Source of the DNA: Actinosynnema sp. ALI-1.44 | Lineage (GTDB): Bacteria; Actinomycetota; Actinomycetes; Mycobacteriales; Pseudonocardiaceae | Assembly (NCBI RefSeq): GCF_001984155.1 | Contig: NZ_MTQO01000020.1 | Coordinates: 1 to 57,912, forward strand | Direction: 5' to 3' | Length of the DNA: 57,912 nt | Shown: positions 33,506 to 43,883 of the stretch, piece by piece | How positions within the stretch are numbered: the first letter of the stretch is position 1 | Layout of the letters: every line of letters starts with the position of its first letter | Notes under the pieces: model-generated | What the model was told of the DNA's origin: nothing | Seen by the model: only the letters and a program-made list of their open reading frames with translations | Database searches by the model: none | Translations under genes and position numbers: made by a program

Positions 33506-36500
33506 GTGACCCGCCACAAGACCGAGGGCCTGTACGACGAACAGTTCGAGCACGACGCCTGTGGCGTCTCGTTCGTCGCGGATCTCGCCGGCCGCAAGAA
33601 CCACGACATCGTGGCCAAAGCCCTGATCGCACTGCGGAATCTGGAGCATCGAGGTGCCCGCGGCGCCGAACCCGAGACCGGCGACGGCGCCGGGCTGCTG
33701 ATCCAGGTGCCCCACGAGTTCTTCGCCGCCGTCGTCGACTTCGACCTGCCGCCCGCGGGCGAATACGTTGTCGGCACGGCCTTCCTGCCGGTCGACGCGC
33801 CGACCAGAGCCGACGTCGTCGGCGCGGTCGAAGCGATCGCCGCCGAGGAGGGCATGCGGGTGCTCGGCTGGCGCGAGCTGCCCGTCGACACCGAGCACGT
33901 CGGCCCGACGGCCGCGACCACCATGCCGTACTTCGGCCAGCTGTTCCTGGCCGCGGACGGCGTCACAGGCCTGGCGTTGGAGCGCCTGGCTTTCGTCGTG
34001 CGCAAACGAGCCGAGCACGCGGTCGACGTGTACTTCCCGAGCCTGTCCGCGCGCACCATCGTCTACAAGGGCATGCTGACCGAACCCCAGGTCGAGCGGT
34101 TCTTCCCCGACCTGACCGACGAGCGCGTGACGAGCTCGATCGGCCTGGTGCACTCCCGGTTCTCCACCAACACGTTTCCGTCGTGGCCGCTGGCGCACCC
34201 GTACCGGTACGTGGCACACAACGGTGAGATCAACACGCTGCGCGGCAACCGCAACTGGATGGACGCCCGCGAGTCGATGCTGTCCAGCGATCTGATCCCC
34301 GGCGACATCGAGCGCGTCCTGCCGGTGATCACGCGGGGCGCCAGCGATTCGGCGAGCTTCGACGAGGTGCTGGAGCTGCTGCACCTCGGTGGCCGCAGCC
34401 TGCCGCACGCGGTGCTGATGATGATCCCGGAGGCGTGGGAGAACCACGAGGAGATGGATCCGGCGCGGCGCGCCTTCTACCAGTACCACTCGAACCTGAT
34501 GGAGCCGTGGGACGGACCGGCGCTGGTCTCGTTCACCGACGGCTCGCTGATCGGTGCCGTGCTCGACCGCAATGGTCTGCGTCCGGCCCGGTACTGGGTC
34601 ACCGAGGACGGTCTGGTCGTGCTCGGCAGTGAGGCAGGCGTGCTGGAGATCGACCCGGCGAGCGTGATCCGCAAGGGCAGGCTGGAGCCTGGCCGGATGT
34701 TCCTCGTGGACACCGTGGCGGGCCGGATCATCGACGACGACGAGATCAAGGGTGAGCTCGCCGCGGCGCACCCGTACGACGAATGGCTGCATGCCGGTGT
34801 GATCCAGTTGGCGGAACTGCCGCGGCGCGAACGTGAGGTGCCGACGCACGCCTCGCTGGTGCGCCGCCAGCAGGCCTTCGGCTACACCGAGGAGGAACTC
34901 AACATCCTGCTGCGCCCGATGGCCGCCAACGGTGCCGAGCCGATCGGGTCGATGGGCAACGACTCGCCGCTCGCGCCGCTGTCGGAGCGGCCACGGCAGC
35001 TGTTCGACTACTTCACGCAGCTGTTCGCACAGGTGACCAACCCGCCGTTGGACGCCATCAGGGAGGAACTGGTCACCTCGCTGCACACGTCTGTCGGTGC
35101 CGAGCCGAACCTGCTGTCGACGCCTGCCAGCGCGTGCCGCCGGATCTCGCTGACCTTCCCCGTGCTGGACAACGACGAGCTGGCCAAGATCGTGCACATC
35201 AACGACGACGGCGATCTGCCCGGCTTCCAGACGTTCACCGTGCGCGGTCTGTACGAAGTGAACGGTGGCGGCGAAGCGCTGAAACGGCGCCTCGACGAGA
35301 TCCGCTCCGAGGTCTCCGACGCGATCGCGGAGGGTGCCAGGCTCATCGTGCTGTCGGACAGGGGCGTGGACGAGGCGCACGCGCCGATCCCGTCGCTGCT
35401 GCTGACCGGTGCCGTGCACCACCACCTGATCCGCGAGAAGACCCGGACCCAGGTCGGGCTGCTCGTGGAGGCCGGTGACGCCCGCGAGGTGCACCACATC
35501 GCGCTGCTCGTCGGGTACGGCGCCGCAGCGGTGAACCCGTACCTCGCGATGGCCAGTGTCGAGGAGATGGCGCTGCCGGAGACGGCCGAGCAGGCCACCC
35601 GCAACCTGATCAAGGCGCTGGGCAAGGGTGTCCGCAAGACCATGTCCAAGATGGGCGTGTCCACTGTGGCGTCCTACACCGGTGCGCAGATCTTCGAGGC
35701 GATCGGTCTCGGCGCCGAGGTGATCGACAGCTGCTTCACGGGTACGACCTCACGGCTCGGTGGCGTCGGCTTCGACGTGCTGGCCGAGGAGGTGGCGCAG
35801 CGGCACCGCAAGGCGTTCCCGCCGGACGGCGTCCGCCCGAGCCACCGCGAACTGGAGACCGGCGGTGACTACCAGTGGCGCCGCGAAGGCGAGGCGCACC
35901 TGTTCAACCCGCAGACGGTGTTCAAGCTCCAGCACTCCACGCGCAGCGGCCGTTACGAGATCTTCAAGGAGTACACGCGCGGCGTCGACGAGCAGTCCGC
36001 GCGACTGATGACGTTGCGTGGCCTGTTCGAGTTCTCCTCCGACCGGGAGCCGGTGCCGATCGAGGAGGTGGAACCGGTCTCCGACATCGTCAAGCGGTTC
36101 GCCACCGGCGCGATCTCGTACGGCTCGATCTCCAGTGAGATGCACGAGGTACTGGCGATCGCGATGAACCGGATCGGCGGCAAGTCGAACACCGGGGAGG
36201 GCGGCGAGGACCCGGACCGGTTCACCCGCGACGCCAACGGCGACCTGCGCCGCTCGGCGATCAAGCAGGTCGCGAGTGGACGGTTCGGCGTCACCAGCGA
36301 GTACCTGGTCAACGCCGACGACATCCAGATCAAGATGGCGCAGGGCGCGAAGCCCGGCGAAGGCGGGCAGCTGCCCGGTGCGAAGGTGTACCCGTGGATC
36401 GCGCGGACCCGGCACTCCACGCCGGGTGTCGGGCTGATCTCGCCGCCGCCGCACCACGACATCTACTCGATCGAGGACCTGGCGCAGCTGATCCACGATC

Positions 36501-37999
36501 TGAAGAACGCCAACCCGAAGGCGCGGATCCACGTCAAACTGGTGTCCGAGGTCGGGGTCGGCACGGTCGCGGCGGGTGTGTCCAAGGCGCACGCGGACGT
36601 CGTGCTGATCTCCGGGCACGACGGCGGCACGGGCGCGTCTCCCCTGTCGTCGATCAAGCACGCCGGTGGCCCGTGGGAGCTCGGCCTGGCCGAGACCCAG
36701 CAGACGTTGCTGGCCAACCGGTTGCGCGACCGGATCGTGGTGCAGACCGACGGCCAGCTCAAGACCGGCCGCGACGTGATCATCGCGGCTTTGCTGGGCG
36801 CGGAGGAGTTCGGGTTCGCCACGGCTCCCCTGGTGGTGTCCGGTTGCATCATGATGCGCGTCTGCCACCTGGACACGTGCCCGGTCGGTGTGGCCACGCA
36901 GAACCCGGTGCTGCGGGAGAAGTTCAGCGGCAAGGCCGAGTACGTGGTGAACTTCTTCGAGTTCGTCGCCCAGGAGGTCCGTGAATATCTGGCACAGCTG
37001 GGTTTCCGGTCCCTGGAAGAGGCGGTCGGGCACGCCGAGCTGCTGGACACCCGCAAGGCGGTCGACCACTGGAAGGCGGCGGGCCTCGACCTGACGCCGA
37101 TCTTCCACGTGCCGGACCTGCCGCCGCGCGCGTCCCGCCACCAGGTCGTCACGCAGGACCACGGCCTGGAGAAGGCCCTGGACAACACGTTGATCCAGTT
37201 GGCCGAGGGTGCGTTGTCCTCGGGCGACCGGGTGCGCCTGGAACTGCCGGTGCGCAACGTGAACCGGACCGTGGGCACGATGCTCGGCTCGGAGGTGACC
37301 AGGATCTGGGGTGGTGCCGGGCTTCCTGACAACACCATCGACATCACGTTCACCGGCACGGCCGGGCAGTCGTTCGGCGCGTTCATCCCCAACGGGGTCA
37401 CGCTGCGGCTGGTCGGCGACGCGAACGACTACGTCGCCAAGGGCCTGTCCGGCGGGCGGGTCACGGTCCGGCCCGACCCGTCGGCGCCGTTCGTGGCCGA
37501 GGAGAACATCATCGCGGGCAACGTGATCTGCTACGGCGCCACGAGCGGTGAGATCTTCATCCGCGGCAAGGTCGGCGAGCGGTTCTGCGTGCGCAACTCC
37601 GGTGCTTTGGCTGTCGTGGAAGGCATCGGCGACCACGGCTGCGAGTACATGACCGGTGGCCGTGTGGTCGTGCTCGGGCAGACCGGCCGCAACTTCGCGG
37701 CAGGCATGTCCGGCGGCGTCGCGTACGTGCTCGACATCGCCAGGCAGCGGGTGAACCACGAGATGGTCGACCTCGACCCGCTGGACGACGCGGACCGCGA
37801 GTTCCTGCGGGAAACCGTCGAGAAACACCTGGCGGAGACGGATTCCGCCGTCGCGCACGACCTGTTGGTGGATTGGTCCCCTGAACGCTTCACGAAGGTG
37901 ATGCCGAAGGACTACAAGCGCGTGCTGGCCGCGCGGGCCCGTGCCGAACGGGACGGCCGTGACGTGAACGAGGCGATCATGGAGGCCGCGCATGGCTGA
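33506..37999 (+). CDS. gltB: Glutamate synthase (NADPH), large subunit
   Basis: A 1497-residue GOGAT alpha subunit. GTG 33506 is chosen over upstream starts because it follows GGGAGGG and leaves an 18-residue propeptide before Cys19 (HDACGVSF), the nucleophile exposed by cleavage. The N-terminal class II amidotransferase domain hydrolyses glutamine; a central domain, the FMN-binding synthase barrel and the C-terminal GXGXG beta-helix follow. The 3Fe-4S cluster ligands are Cys1114, Cys1120 and Cys1125 ([10 protein letters not shown]). It converts 2-oxoglutarate and glutamine to two glutamates with electrons from GltD. The coding region overlaps gltD by 8 bp. Confidence 0.98.
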   Translation: MTRHKTEGLYDEQFEHDACGVSFVADLAGRKNHDIVAKALIALRNLEHRGARGAEPETGDGAGLLIQVPHEFFAAVVDFDLPPAGEYVVGTAFLPVDAPTRADVVGAVEAIAAEEGMRVLGWRELPVDTEHVGPTAATTMPYFGQLFLAADGVTGLALERLAFVVRKRAEHAVDVYFPSLSARTIVYKGMLTEPQVERFFPDLTDERVTSSIGLVHSRFSTNTFPSWPLAHPYRYVAHNGEINTLRGNRNWMDARESMLSSDLIPGDIERVLPVITRGASDSASFDEVLELLHLGGRSLPHAVLMMIPEAWENHEEMDPARRAFYQYHSNLMEPWDGPALVSFTDGSLIGAVLDRNGLRPARYWVTEDGLVVLGSEAGVLEIDPASVIRKGRLEPGRMFLVDTVAGRIIDDDEIKGELAAAHPYDEWLHAGVIQLAELPRREREVPTHASLVRRQQAFGYTEEELNILLRPMAANGAEPIGSMGNDSPLAPLSERPRQLFDYFTQLFAQVTNPPLDAIREELVTSLHTSVGAEPNLLSTPASACRRISLTFPVLDNDELAKIVHINDDGDLPGFQTFTVRGLYEVNGGGEALKRRLDEIRSEVSDAIAEGARLIVLSDRGVDEAHAPIPSLLLTGAVHHHLIREKTRTQVGLLVEAGDAREVHHIALLVGYGAAAVNPYLAMASVEEMALPETAEQATRNLIKALGKGVRKTMSKMGVSTVASYTGAQIFEAIGLGAEVIDSCFTGTTSRLGGVGFDVLAEEVAQRHRKAFPPDGVRPSHRELETGGDYQWRREGEAHLFNPQTVFKLQHSTRSGRYEIFKEYTRGVDEQSARLMTLRGLFEFSSDREPVPIEEVEPVSDIVKRFATGAISYGSISSEMHEVLAIAMNRIGGKSNTGEGGEDPDRFTRDANGDLRRSAIKQVASGRFGVTSEYLVNADDIQIKMAQGAKPGEGGQLPGAKVYPWIARTRHSTPGVGLISPPPHHDIYSIEDLAQLIHDLKNANPKARIHVKLVSEVGVGTVAAGVSKAHADVVLISGHDGGTGASPLSSIKHAGGPWELGLAETQQTLLANRLRDRIVVQTDGQLKTGRDVIIAALLGAEEFGFATAPLVVSGCIMMRVCHLDTCPVGVATQNPVLREKFSGKAEYVVNFFEFVAQEVREYLAQLGFRSLEEAVGHAELLDTRKAVDHWKAAGLDLTPIFHVPDLPPRASRHQVVTQDHGLEKALDNTLIQLAEGALSSGDRVRLELPVRNVNRTVGTMLGSEVTRIWGGAGLPDNTIDITFTGTAGQSFGAFIPNGVTLRLVGDANDYVAKGLSGGRVTVRPDPSAPFVAEENIIAGNVICYGATSGEIFIRGKVGERFCVRNSGALAVVEGIGDHGCEYMTGGRVVVLGQTGRNFAAGMSGGVAYVLDIARQRVNHEMVDLDPLDDADREFLRETVEKHLAETDSAVAHDLLVDWSPERFTKVMPKDYKRVLAARARAERDGRDVNEAIMEAAHG

Positions 38000-39443
38000 C
38001 CCGAAGGGTTTCATCACCACACCCCGGGAGAACCCGGCCACCCGGCCGGTGTTCCTGCGGTTGCAGGACTGGCGCGAGGTCTACGAGGACTTCGCAACCG
38101 AGCGCACCCAGCGTCAGGCCGGGCGCTGCATGGACTGCGGGATCCCGTTCTGCCACCAGGGTTGTCCGCTGGGCAACCTGATCCCGGAGTGGAACAACCT
38201 GGTCTGGAAGTCGGACTGGCTGGCCGCGGCCGAACGGCTGCACGCGACCAACAACTTCCCTGAGTTCACCGGGACGCTGTGCCCGGCGCCGTGTGAAACC
38301 GCCTGCGTGGTCGGGATCAACGGCGATCCCGTGTCCATCAAGCGGGTCGAGATCTCGATCGTCGACCGCGCGTGGGACGAGGGCTGGGTCACCCCGCAGG
38401 TGCCGACGGCGTTGACGGGCAAGAAGGTCGCGGTCGTCGGCTCCGGCCCGGCGGGCCTGGCGGCGGCGCAACAGCTGACCCGCGTGGGGCATTCGGTGAC
38501 CGTGCTGGAACGGGCCGACGCGATCGGTGGCCTGCTGCGCTACGGGATCCCCGAGTTCAAGATGGAGAAATGGCGGCTGGACCGCAGGCTCGACCAGATG
38601 CGCGCGGAGGGAACCGAGTTCCGCGCGGGGGTGGACGTCGGCGTGGACGTCAAGGCGACCGAACTGCGGACGTCCTACGACGCCGTGGTGCTGGCCGGTG
38701 GCGCGACGGCGTGGCGTGACCTGCCGATCCCCGGCCGGGATCTCCAGGGTGTCCACCAGGCGATGGAATACCTGCCGCCCGCCAACCGGGTCGCACGCGG
38801 CGACCTCGCCAGCTCACCCATCAGCGCCAAGGGCAAGCACGTCGTGGTGATCGGCGGCGGTGACACCGGCGCCGACTGTGTGGGCACGGCACACCGCCAG
38901 GGCGCGGCTTCGGTGACACAGCTGGAGATCATGCCGCGGCCGCCGGAGGTCCGGTCGGACGCTCACCCGTGGCCGACGTACCCGATGGTCTACCGGGTGT
39001 CCTCGGCGCACGAGGAAGGCGGCGACCGGATCTACGCGGTGTCCACAGTGGAGTTCATCGGAGACGCCGGCGGCAACGTCCAGTCGCTCAAGCTGGTCGA
39101 CGTCAAACTGGACGCCGGGAAGTTCGTGCCGGTCGACGGCACCGAACGGGAGATCCCGGCGCAGCTGGTCACCCTCGCGATGGGCTTCGTCGGCCCGCAG
39201 CAGGATGGCCTGCTCAACGATCTGGGGGTCGTCTACGACCCGCGGGGCAATGTCGCCCGTGACGCTTCGTTCGCCACCAACGTCGATGGCGTGTTCGTCG
39301 CGGGCGACATGGGCCGCGGTCAGTCCCTGATCGTCTGGGCCATCGCCGAAGGCCGTTCCGCGGCGGCCGGAGTGGACGCGTACCTGATGAACCGCGCTGT
39401 GCTGCCCGCCCCGATCGCGCCGACCGACAGGCCCATCGCCTGA
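37992..39443 (+). CDS. gltD: Glutamate synthase (NADPH), small subunit
   Basis: A 483-residue GOGAT beta subunit. Its N-terminal Cys-rich region (Cys46, Cys49, Cys54, Cys58: [13 protein letters not shown]) binds 4Fe-4S clusters at the interface with GltB; an FAD Rossmann motif [12 protein letters not shown] and an NADPH motif [10 protein letters not shown] follow, with a C-terminal [14 protein letters not shown] that contacts FAD. It passes electrons from NADPH to GltB. Start ATG 37992 lies inside the last codons of gltB, so translation is coupled. A 19-bp hairpin lies 38 bp after the stop. Confidence 0.98.
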   Translation: MADPKGFITTPRENPATRPVFLRLQDWREVYEDFATERTQRQAGRCMDCGIPFCHQGCPLGNLIPEWNNLVWKSDWLAAAERLHATNNFPEFTGTLCPAPCETACVVGINGDPVSIKRVEISIVDRAWDEGWVTPQVPTALTGKKVAVVGSGPAGLAAAQQLTRVGHSVTVLERADAIGGLLRYGIPEFKMEKWRLDRRLDQMRAEGTEFRAGVDVGVDVKATELRTSYDAVVLAGGATAWRDLPIPGRDLQGVHQAMEYLPPANRVARGDLASSPISAKGKHVVVIGGGDTGADCVGTAHRQGAASVTQLEIMPRPPEVRSDAHPWPTYPMVYRVSSAHEEGGDRIYAVSTVEFIGDAGGNVQSLKLVDVKLDAGKFVPVDGTEREIPAQLVTLAMGFVGPQQDGLLNDLGVVYDPRGNVARDASFATNVDGVFVAGDMGRGQSLIVWAIAEGRSAAAGVDAYLMNRAVLPAPIAPTDRPIA

Positions 39444-39481
39444 CACCGGCCGTCCTGGCCCGCGGCAAAGGCGCAGGGTAA

Positions 39482-39536
39482 TCCTCGTGAGTGTTTTGGC
39501 CGGTTGGTTCAGAACCCGCCAAAACACTCACGAGGA
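39482..39536. terminator. 19-bp perfect hairpin between gltD and a convergent regulator
   Basis: TCCTCGTGAGTGTTTTGGC at 39482-39500 pairs perfectly with 39518-39536 around a 17-nt loop that itself contains a short GGTT/AACC stem. The right arm contains the stop codon and the last two to three codons of the convergent PaaX-like gene, so it is a bidirectional terminator partly inside a coding sequence. Confidence 0.85.
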
Positions 39537-40265
39537 CGTGACTGTGTCCGCCAGGGCCATCAACTCGGTTTGGTAGCGGGCGTACAGATCGCGCAACGCG
39601 TCCGCGGGCCAGTCCGGCGGCAGCAGCGGCGCGGGCAGGACGGGGTCGGCCAGCAAGTGCCGGACGATCGCGGCGGCGATCGTGAACCGCGTGGCGTTGC
39701 TGTCCGTCGCACGGAACTGGTCCATCAACGTGTGCGCGCGAGCCGCCCAGCCCGGCAGGTCCCACAGGGTGGTGGCGAGCTCGATCGCATCCGTGTCCGG
39801 TCGGCCGGTGAAGCTCCGCACGCCCAGATCCGTGGGCAGCGGGCGGACGAGGTTGGCCGGACGGGTCCACACGCCTTCGCGCAGTTCGGCCAGTCGCAGT
39901 TGTGCGAGGGACGCGCGCAGTTCCGCGCGGTCACCCGCTGGTCTGCCGAGCGCGGTCACGACGACGATCTCCCATTCGCCGTGCCAGTCGCGGGTGCTGG
40001 TGCGGATGGCGTCGTCCTGGCGTCGCTGGCGGGTGAGCAGACGCTCGGTGAGGCGATACGTGCTGCCGGTGCGGGCCAGGTCGCCCGCCGCCGTCATCCG
40101 GGTGAGGGCCACGCGCAGCGCCGGTTCGGTGATCCGGAACTCGGCGGCCAGGCGGACCAGGTAGCGGACGGCCAGTTCCGGTGGGTGGATGCCGAGCAGC
40201 ACGCTGAGCACCACCGACCTGGCGCTCAGCGGTTTCAGGTCGAGCTCACCCGCTGTCACCTGCAC
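39528..40265 (-). CDS. PaaX-family regulator of an acyl-CoA catabolic operon
   Basis: A 245-residue PaaX-type protein with an N-terminal winged helix (ARSVVLSVLLGIHPPEL, then EPALRVALTRMTAAGDLAR) and the middle WHGEWEIVVVTALGRPAGDRAEL that corresponds to the PaaX dimer/ligand region; the C-terminal part is helical (RYQTELMALADT). GTG 40265 has a GGGAG ribosome-binding site. It is divergent from an acyl-CoA dehydrogenase and two crotonases, 86 bp between starts, and probably represses them with an acyl-CoA as effector, by analogy with PaaX. The intergenic region has a GGGGC-AACC-GCCCC dyad at 40291-40304 that could be its site. Confidence 0.88.
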   Translation of the reverse strand: MQVTAGELDLKPLSARSVVLSVLLGIHPPELAVRYLVRLAAEFRITEPALRVALTRMTAAGDLARTGSTYRLTERLLTRQRRQDDAIRTSTRDWHGEWEIVVVTALGRPAGDRAELRASLAQLRLAELREGVWTRPANLVRPLPTDLGVRSFTGRPDTDAIELATTLWDLPGWAARAHTLMDQFRATDSNATRFTIAAAIVRHLLADPVLPAPLLPPDWPADALRDLYARYQTELMALADTVTSS

Positions 40266-40290
40266 AGTGTCTCCCGTAGGCCGATGAGCT

Positions 40291-40304
40291 GGGGCAACCG
40301 CCCC
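40291..40304. promoter_or_regulatory. Small dyad in the PaaX/acyl-CoA dehydrogenase divergent region
   Basis: GGGGC and GCCCC flank AACC midway between the divergent starts at 40265 and 40352. It is a candidate operator by position only. Confidence 0.3.
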
Positions 40305-40351
40305 ATATTACAACTCTTGTGCAAGCGTGGAGATTCTGTAACAGTCAGAGC

Positions 40352-42028
40352 ATGACCGCCACCCAGCAGCCAGTGCCGCAGTACGCCACGCACGAGGTCG
40401 CCAACCAGCCGCCGCCGCACTCGCCGTACGACGCGTCCGCGGACGCCGCGTTGCTGGAGGGCCTGCGCCGGGAAGAAGCGGGCTGGGCCGAGCAGGACAT
40501 CCGCCGCTTCGGCGAACTCGCGGGCAGCGAGGAAGCGCAACTGTGGGCTGAGCAGGCGAACACCAACGAGCCGGTGCTGCGCACGGTCGACCGCTACGGC
40601 AACCGCGTCGACGAGGTCGATTTCCACCCCGCCTGGCACCACCTCATGCGCGTCGCGATCGCCGAAGGCGGCGCTGCGGCCCCGTGGGCCGACGGGCGGC
40701 CCGGCGCGCACGTGGCGCGGTTCGCGGGCAGCCTGGTCTGGGGCCACACCGAGGCGGGACACGGGTGCCCGCTGTCGATGACGTACGCGGTGATCCCCGC
40801 GCTGCGCCACCAACCGGATCTCGCCGCGGTGTACGAACCGCTGCTGACCAGCCGCGTGTACGACCCAGGCCTGCGGATTCCGACCACCAAACGCGGCATC
40901 CTCGCCGGCATGGGCATGACCGAGAAGCAGGGCGGCTCGGACGTGCGCACCAACTCCACCGTCGCGACACCGACCAGCGAGGACGGCGTCTACACCCTGC
41001 GCGGCCACAAGTGGTTCACCTCGGCGCCGACGTGCGACCTCTTCCTCGTCCTCGCCCAGGCGCCCGGCGGCCTGTCGTGCTTCCTCGTACCGCGGATCCT
41101 GCCGGACGGCACCCGCAACACGTTCCGGATCACGCGGTTGAAGGACAAGCTGGGCAACCGGTCCAACGCGTCGTCGGAACCCGAGTTCGACGGCACGGTG
41201 GCGTGGCTGGTCGGTCCCGAGGGCCGCGGGGTCAAGACGATCATCGAGATGGTCAACTGCACCCGGCTGGACTGCGTGGCGGGTTCGTCGGCCACCATCC
41301 GCAAGTCGCTGGTCGAGGCGGGGCACCACGTCAGGTACCGCAGCGCGTTCGGCGCGAAGCTGATCGACCAGCCGCTGATGCGCGGCGTGCTGGCCGACCT
41401 GGCGGTGGAGTCGGAGGCCGCGACCACGCTGGGCCTGCGGCTGGCGGGCGCGGCCGACCGGGCCATCCGCGGTGATGAAGGCGAGCAGGCGTTCCGGCGG
41501 ATCGCGACCGCGATCGGCAAGTACTGGGTGACCAAGCGGGCCCCGGCGTTCACCGCCGAAGCGCTGGAATGCCTCGGCGGCAACGGATACGTCGAGGAAT
41601 CCGGCATGCCGAGGCTCTACCGGGAGGCGCCGCTGAACTCCATCTGGGAGGGCTCCGGCAACGTCAACGCGCTGGACGTGTTGCGCGCGCTGGCCAAGGA
41701 ACCCGGTACGGCACAAGCCCTGATGACCGAACTGTCACTCGCGCACGGCGCCGACTCCCGGCTGGACGCGGCGGTCACGCGTCTCGGCACGGACCTCGCG
41801 GCCCTGGCCGCGGACCCGGACCGGGCACAGCGGCAGGCACGGCGCATGGTCGAACTGATGGCGTTGACGCTGCAGGGCTCGTTGCTGGTCCGGCACGCCC
41901 CCGCGGCTGTCGCGGACGCGTTCTGCGCAAGCAGGCTGGGTGGCGACTGGGGCCACGCGTTCGGCACCCTTCCGGAAGGAACCGACATCACCGGGATTCT
42001 CGAGCGGGCACTTCCGGAGGGCTCATGA
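40352..42028 (+). CDS. Acyl-CoA dehydrogenase, AidB-like branch
   Basis: A 558-residue FAD-dependent acyl-CoA dehydrogenase, longer than the usual 380-400 residues, with the extra N-terminal domain and C-terminus of the AidB/isovaleryl-like group. Flavin-binding segments are GMGMTEKQGGSDVRTNSTVA and HKWFTSAPTCDLFLVLAQ; the family's C-terminal ECLGGNGYVEESGMPRLYREAPLNSIWEGSGNV is also present. E. coli AidB binds DNA and is induced by alkylation, but in this operon, directly upstream of two crotonases, a role in oxidising an acyl-CoA is more likely. Start ATG 40352 is the only good one after the divergent promoter region. The stop overlaps the next start (ATGA). Confidence 0.93.
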   Translation: MTATQQPVPQYATHEVANQPPPHSPYDASADAALLEGLRREEAGWAEQDIRRFGELAGSEEAQLWAEQANTNEPVLRTVDRYGNRVDEVDFHPAWHHLMRVAIAEGGAAAPWADGRPGAHVARFAGSLVWGHTEAGHGCPLSMTYAVIPALRHQPDLAAVYEPLLTSRVYDPGLRIPTTKRGILAGMGMTEKQGGSDVRTNSTVATPTSEDGVYTLRGHKWFTSAPTCDLFLVLAQAPGGLSCFLVPRILPDGTRNTFRITRLKDKLGNRSNASSEPEFDGTVAWLVGPEGRGVKTIIEMVNCTRLDCVAGSSATIRKSLVEAGHHVRYRSAFGAKLIDQPLMRGVLADLAVESEAATTLGLRLAGAADRAIRGDEGEQAFRRIATAIGKYWVTKRAPAFTAEALECLGGNGYVEESGMPRLYREAPLNSIWEGSGNVNALDVLRALAKEPGTAQALMTELSLAHGADSRLDAAVTRLGTDLAALAADPDRAQRQARRMVELMALTLQGSLLVRHAPAAVADAFCASRLGGDWGHAFGTLPEGTDITGILERALPEGS

Positions 42029-42804
42029 GCGTTGTTGTGGACCGGGACGGACCGGTCACGATCATCAGCATCGACCGAGCCGAGGCTCGCAACGCCGTGG
42101 ACCACGCGCACGCGGCCGCGCTGACCGAGGCCTTCGAGGAGTTCGACAAGGACGACGACGCGTCGGTCGCCGTGTTGCACGGGCGAGGCGGCGTGTTCTG
42201 CGCGGGCGCGGACCTGAAGGCCGTCGCCCGCAGGGACGTGAACATAGGCGCGCCCGGCGAAGGACCCGCCGGGATGGGACCGACCAGGCTGCTGCTGGGC
42301 AAACCGGTGATCGCGGCCGTCGACGGGTACGCCGTCGCGGGTGGGCTGGAACTGGCCGTCTGGGCGGATCTGCGGGTCGCGGACCCGGGTGCGGTGTTCG
42401 GTGTGTTCTGCCGCCGGTGGGGCGTGCCGTTGATCGACGGCGGCACAGTCCGGCTGCCCAGGTTGATCGGCCACTCCCACGCGCTGGACATGATCCTGAC
42501 CGGCCGCCCGGTCGGCGCCGAGGAGGCGTACCGGATGGGTCTGGCCAACCGGGTCAGCGCCCCGGGCAAGGCCCTGACCGAGGCGATCGACCTGGCCCGG
42601 CAGGTGGCGGCGTTCCCGCAGACGTGCATGCGGCAGGACAGGCTGTCCAGCTACGCCCAGCACGACCTGCCGATCGACGAGGCGATCGCGTCGGAGTGGC
42701 GCCACGGCCTGGTTTCGTTGAGCAGCGACACCGTCGCCGGTGCGGGCCGGTTCGCCGCCGGTGCGGGACGTCATGGCTCATTCGGCGAGCAGGAGGGCGC
42801 ATGA
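42025..42804 (+). CDS. Enoyl-CoA hydratase/crotonase family protein
   Basis: A 259-residue crotonase. The oxyanion-hole segments are HGRGGVFCAGADLKAV and KPVIAAVDGYAVAGGLELAVWADL. At the first catalytic position typical hydratases have Glu in the G-L-E-L/E context; here the residue two after the GG is E (GGLEL), and the second acidic region reads FCRRWGVPLIDGG. It has the expected length and a C-terminal helical tail. It is coupled by ATGA overlaps to the acyl-CoA dehydrogenase upstream and the second crotonase downstream. It would hydrate the enoyl-CoA made by the dehydrogenase; the chain is unknown. Confidence 0.92.
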   Translation: MSVVVDRDGPVTIISIDRAEARNAVDHAHAAALTEAFEEFDKDDDASVAVLHGRGGVFCAGADLKAVARRDVNIGAPGEGPAGMGPTRLLLGKPVIAAVDGYAVAGGLELAVWADLRVADPGAVFGVFCRRWGVPLIDGGTVRLPRLIGHSHALDMILTGRPVGAEEAYRMGLANRVSAPGKALTEAIDLARQVAAFPQTCMRQDRLSSYAQHDLPIDEAIASEWRHGLVSLSSDTVAGAGRFAAGAGRHGSFGEQEGA

Positions 42805-43787
42805 GCAGGCCTGCCGCGTGGCGTGCGAACTGGACCGAAGGCGAGGGCTCGAAGTTCGCCGGTCGTCCGGCGCCGGAATCCGACGCCGAGTACTCGACGC
42901 TGACCTACGAGGTCGACGGCCGCATCGCCCGGATCACGTTCAACCGGCCGCAGCGGGGCAACGCGATCACCGCCGACACCCCCGGTGACATCGCTTCGGC
43001 GGTGGAACGGGCCGATCTCGACCCCCGGGTGCACGTGATCCTGCTGTCGGGCCGCGGCAAGGGTTTCTGCGGCGGTTACGACCTCTTCGAGACCGCCGAG
43101 CAGAACTTCGCCGGGGCCGAGGGCGACGGCACCGTGCTCGACCCGGCCGTTCAGGCCGCCAACCACGATCCGTTCGCCTCGGGTCCTGGCGGTGCTTGGG
43201 ATCCGATGATCGACTACGCGATGATGAGCCGGTTCAACCGGGGGTTCTCCTCACTGCTGCACGCCGACAAGCCGACCGTGGCCAAGGTGCACGGGTTCTG
43301 CGTGGCAGGCGGGACGGACATCGCGTTGTACTGCGATCAGATCATCTGCGCCGACGACGCGAAGATCGGGTACCCACCGACGCGGGTCTGGGGTGTTCCG
43401 GCCGCTGGTATGTGGGCTCATCGGCTCGGTGACCAGCGGGCCAAACGGCTTCTGCTCACCGGCGAGTGCCTGACCGGGACCCAGGCCGCGCAGTGGGGGC
43501 TCGCTGTCGAATCCTGCCGTGCCGACGAGCTTGACCAGCGGGCTGACCTGCTCGTCGGGAAGATCGCCGCCATGCCCGTCAACCAGCTCATGATGGTCAA
43601 GCTGGCTCTGAACTCCGCTTTGCTGGCGCAGGGAGTGCAGAACTCGACCATGATCAGCACGGTGTTCGACGGGATCTCCCGGCACACCCGGGAGGGGTAC
43701 GCTTTCCAGCTCCGGGCTGCCGAGGTCGGTTTCCGCGAGGCCGTCCGAGAACGGGACCAGCCCTTCGGCGATCACAAACGCCCATGA
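42801..43787 (+). CDS. Second crotonase-family protein, enlarged
   Basis: A 328-residue crotonase, about 70 residues longer than its neighbour because of an N-terminal extension (MSRPAAWRANWTEGEG) and an insertion after the first oxyanion segment (GRGKGFCGGYDLFETAEQ, followed by a stretch rich in Gly, Asp and Ala). The second oxyanion segment is KPTVAKVHGFCVAGGTDIAL, where Asp replaces the usual Glu after GG, so hydratase chemistry may be altered. The C-terminal half is helical. It is the last gene of the operon, coupled by ATGA overlap. This branch of the family includes actinobacterial enoyl-CoA hydratases of unknown substrate. Confidence 0.9.
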   Translation: MSRPAAWRANWTEGEGSKFAGRPAPESDAEYSTLTYEVDGRIARITFNRPQRGNAITADTPGDIASAVERADLDPRVHVILLSGRGKGFCGGYDLFETAEQNFAGAEGDGTVLDPAVQAANHDPFASGPGGAWDPMIDYAMMSRFNRGFSSLLHADKPTVAKVHGFCVAGGTDIALYCDQIICADDAKIGYPPTRVWGVPAAGMWAHRLGDQRAKRLLLTGECLTGTQAAQWGLAVESCRADELDQRADLLVGKIAAMPVNQLMMVKLALNSALLAQGVQNSTMISTVFDGISRHTREGYAFQLRAAEVGFREAVRERDQPFGDHKRP

Positions 43788-43788
43788 T

Positions 43789-43830
43789 GTGCCGTGAAGG
43801 CCACCCTACCGGCATGAGACGCCCCGAAAG
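43789..43830 (+). repeat. Dispersed intergenic repeat family B, copy 2
   Basis: It starts immediately after the crotonase stop: GTGCCGTGAAGGCCAC, a variable pentamer, CGGCATG, GACGCCC and GAAA, in the same order as on the minus strand at 4551-4594. Confidence 0.75.
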
Positions 43831-43834
43831 TTCC

Positions 43835-43877
43835 CCCGGCCGGGCCTGTGCTTGGTCAAGCCGCAGGCCCGGCCGGG
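43835..43877. terminator. 14-bp perfect hairpin between convergent genes
   Basis: CCCGGCCGGGCCTG at 43835-43848 pairs fully with 43864-43877 around a 15-nt loop. It lies between the crotonase stop (43787) and the stop of the F420-type gene (43884), a position suited to a bidirectional terminator. Confidence 0.8.
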
Positions 43878-43883
43878 TGTCTT

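Noticed and set aside
35750-38041. A 763-codon minus-strand frame opposite gltB
   Set aside because: The translation is Arg/His/Val/Asp-rich without domains, and the sense strand is a certain GltB.
40352-42028. Assigning the acyl-CoA dehydrogenase as a DNA-alkylation response protein (aidB)
   Set aside because: The similarity is to the broader AidB-like branch; operon context with crotonases favours metabolism.
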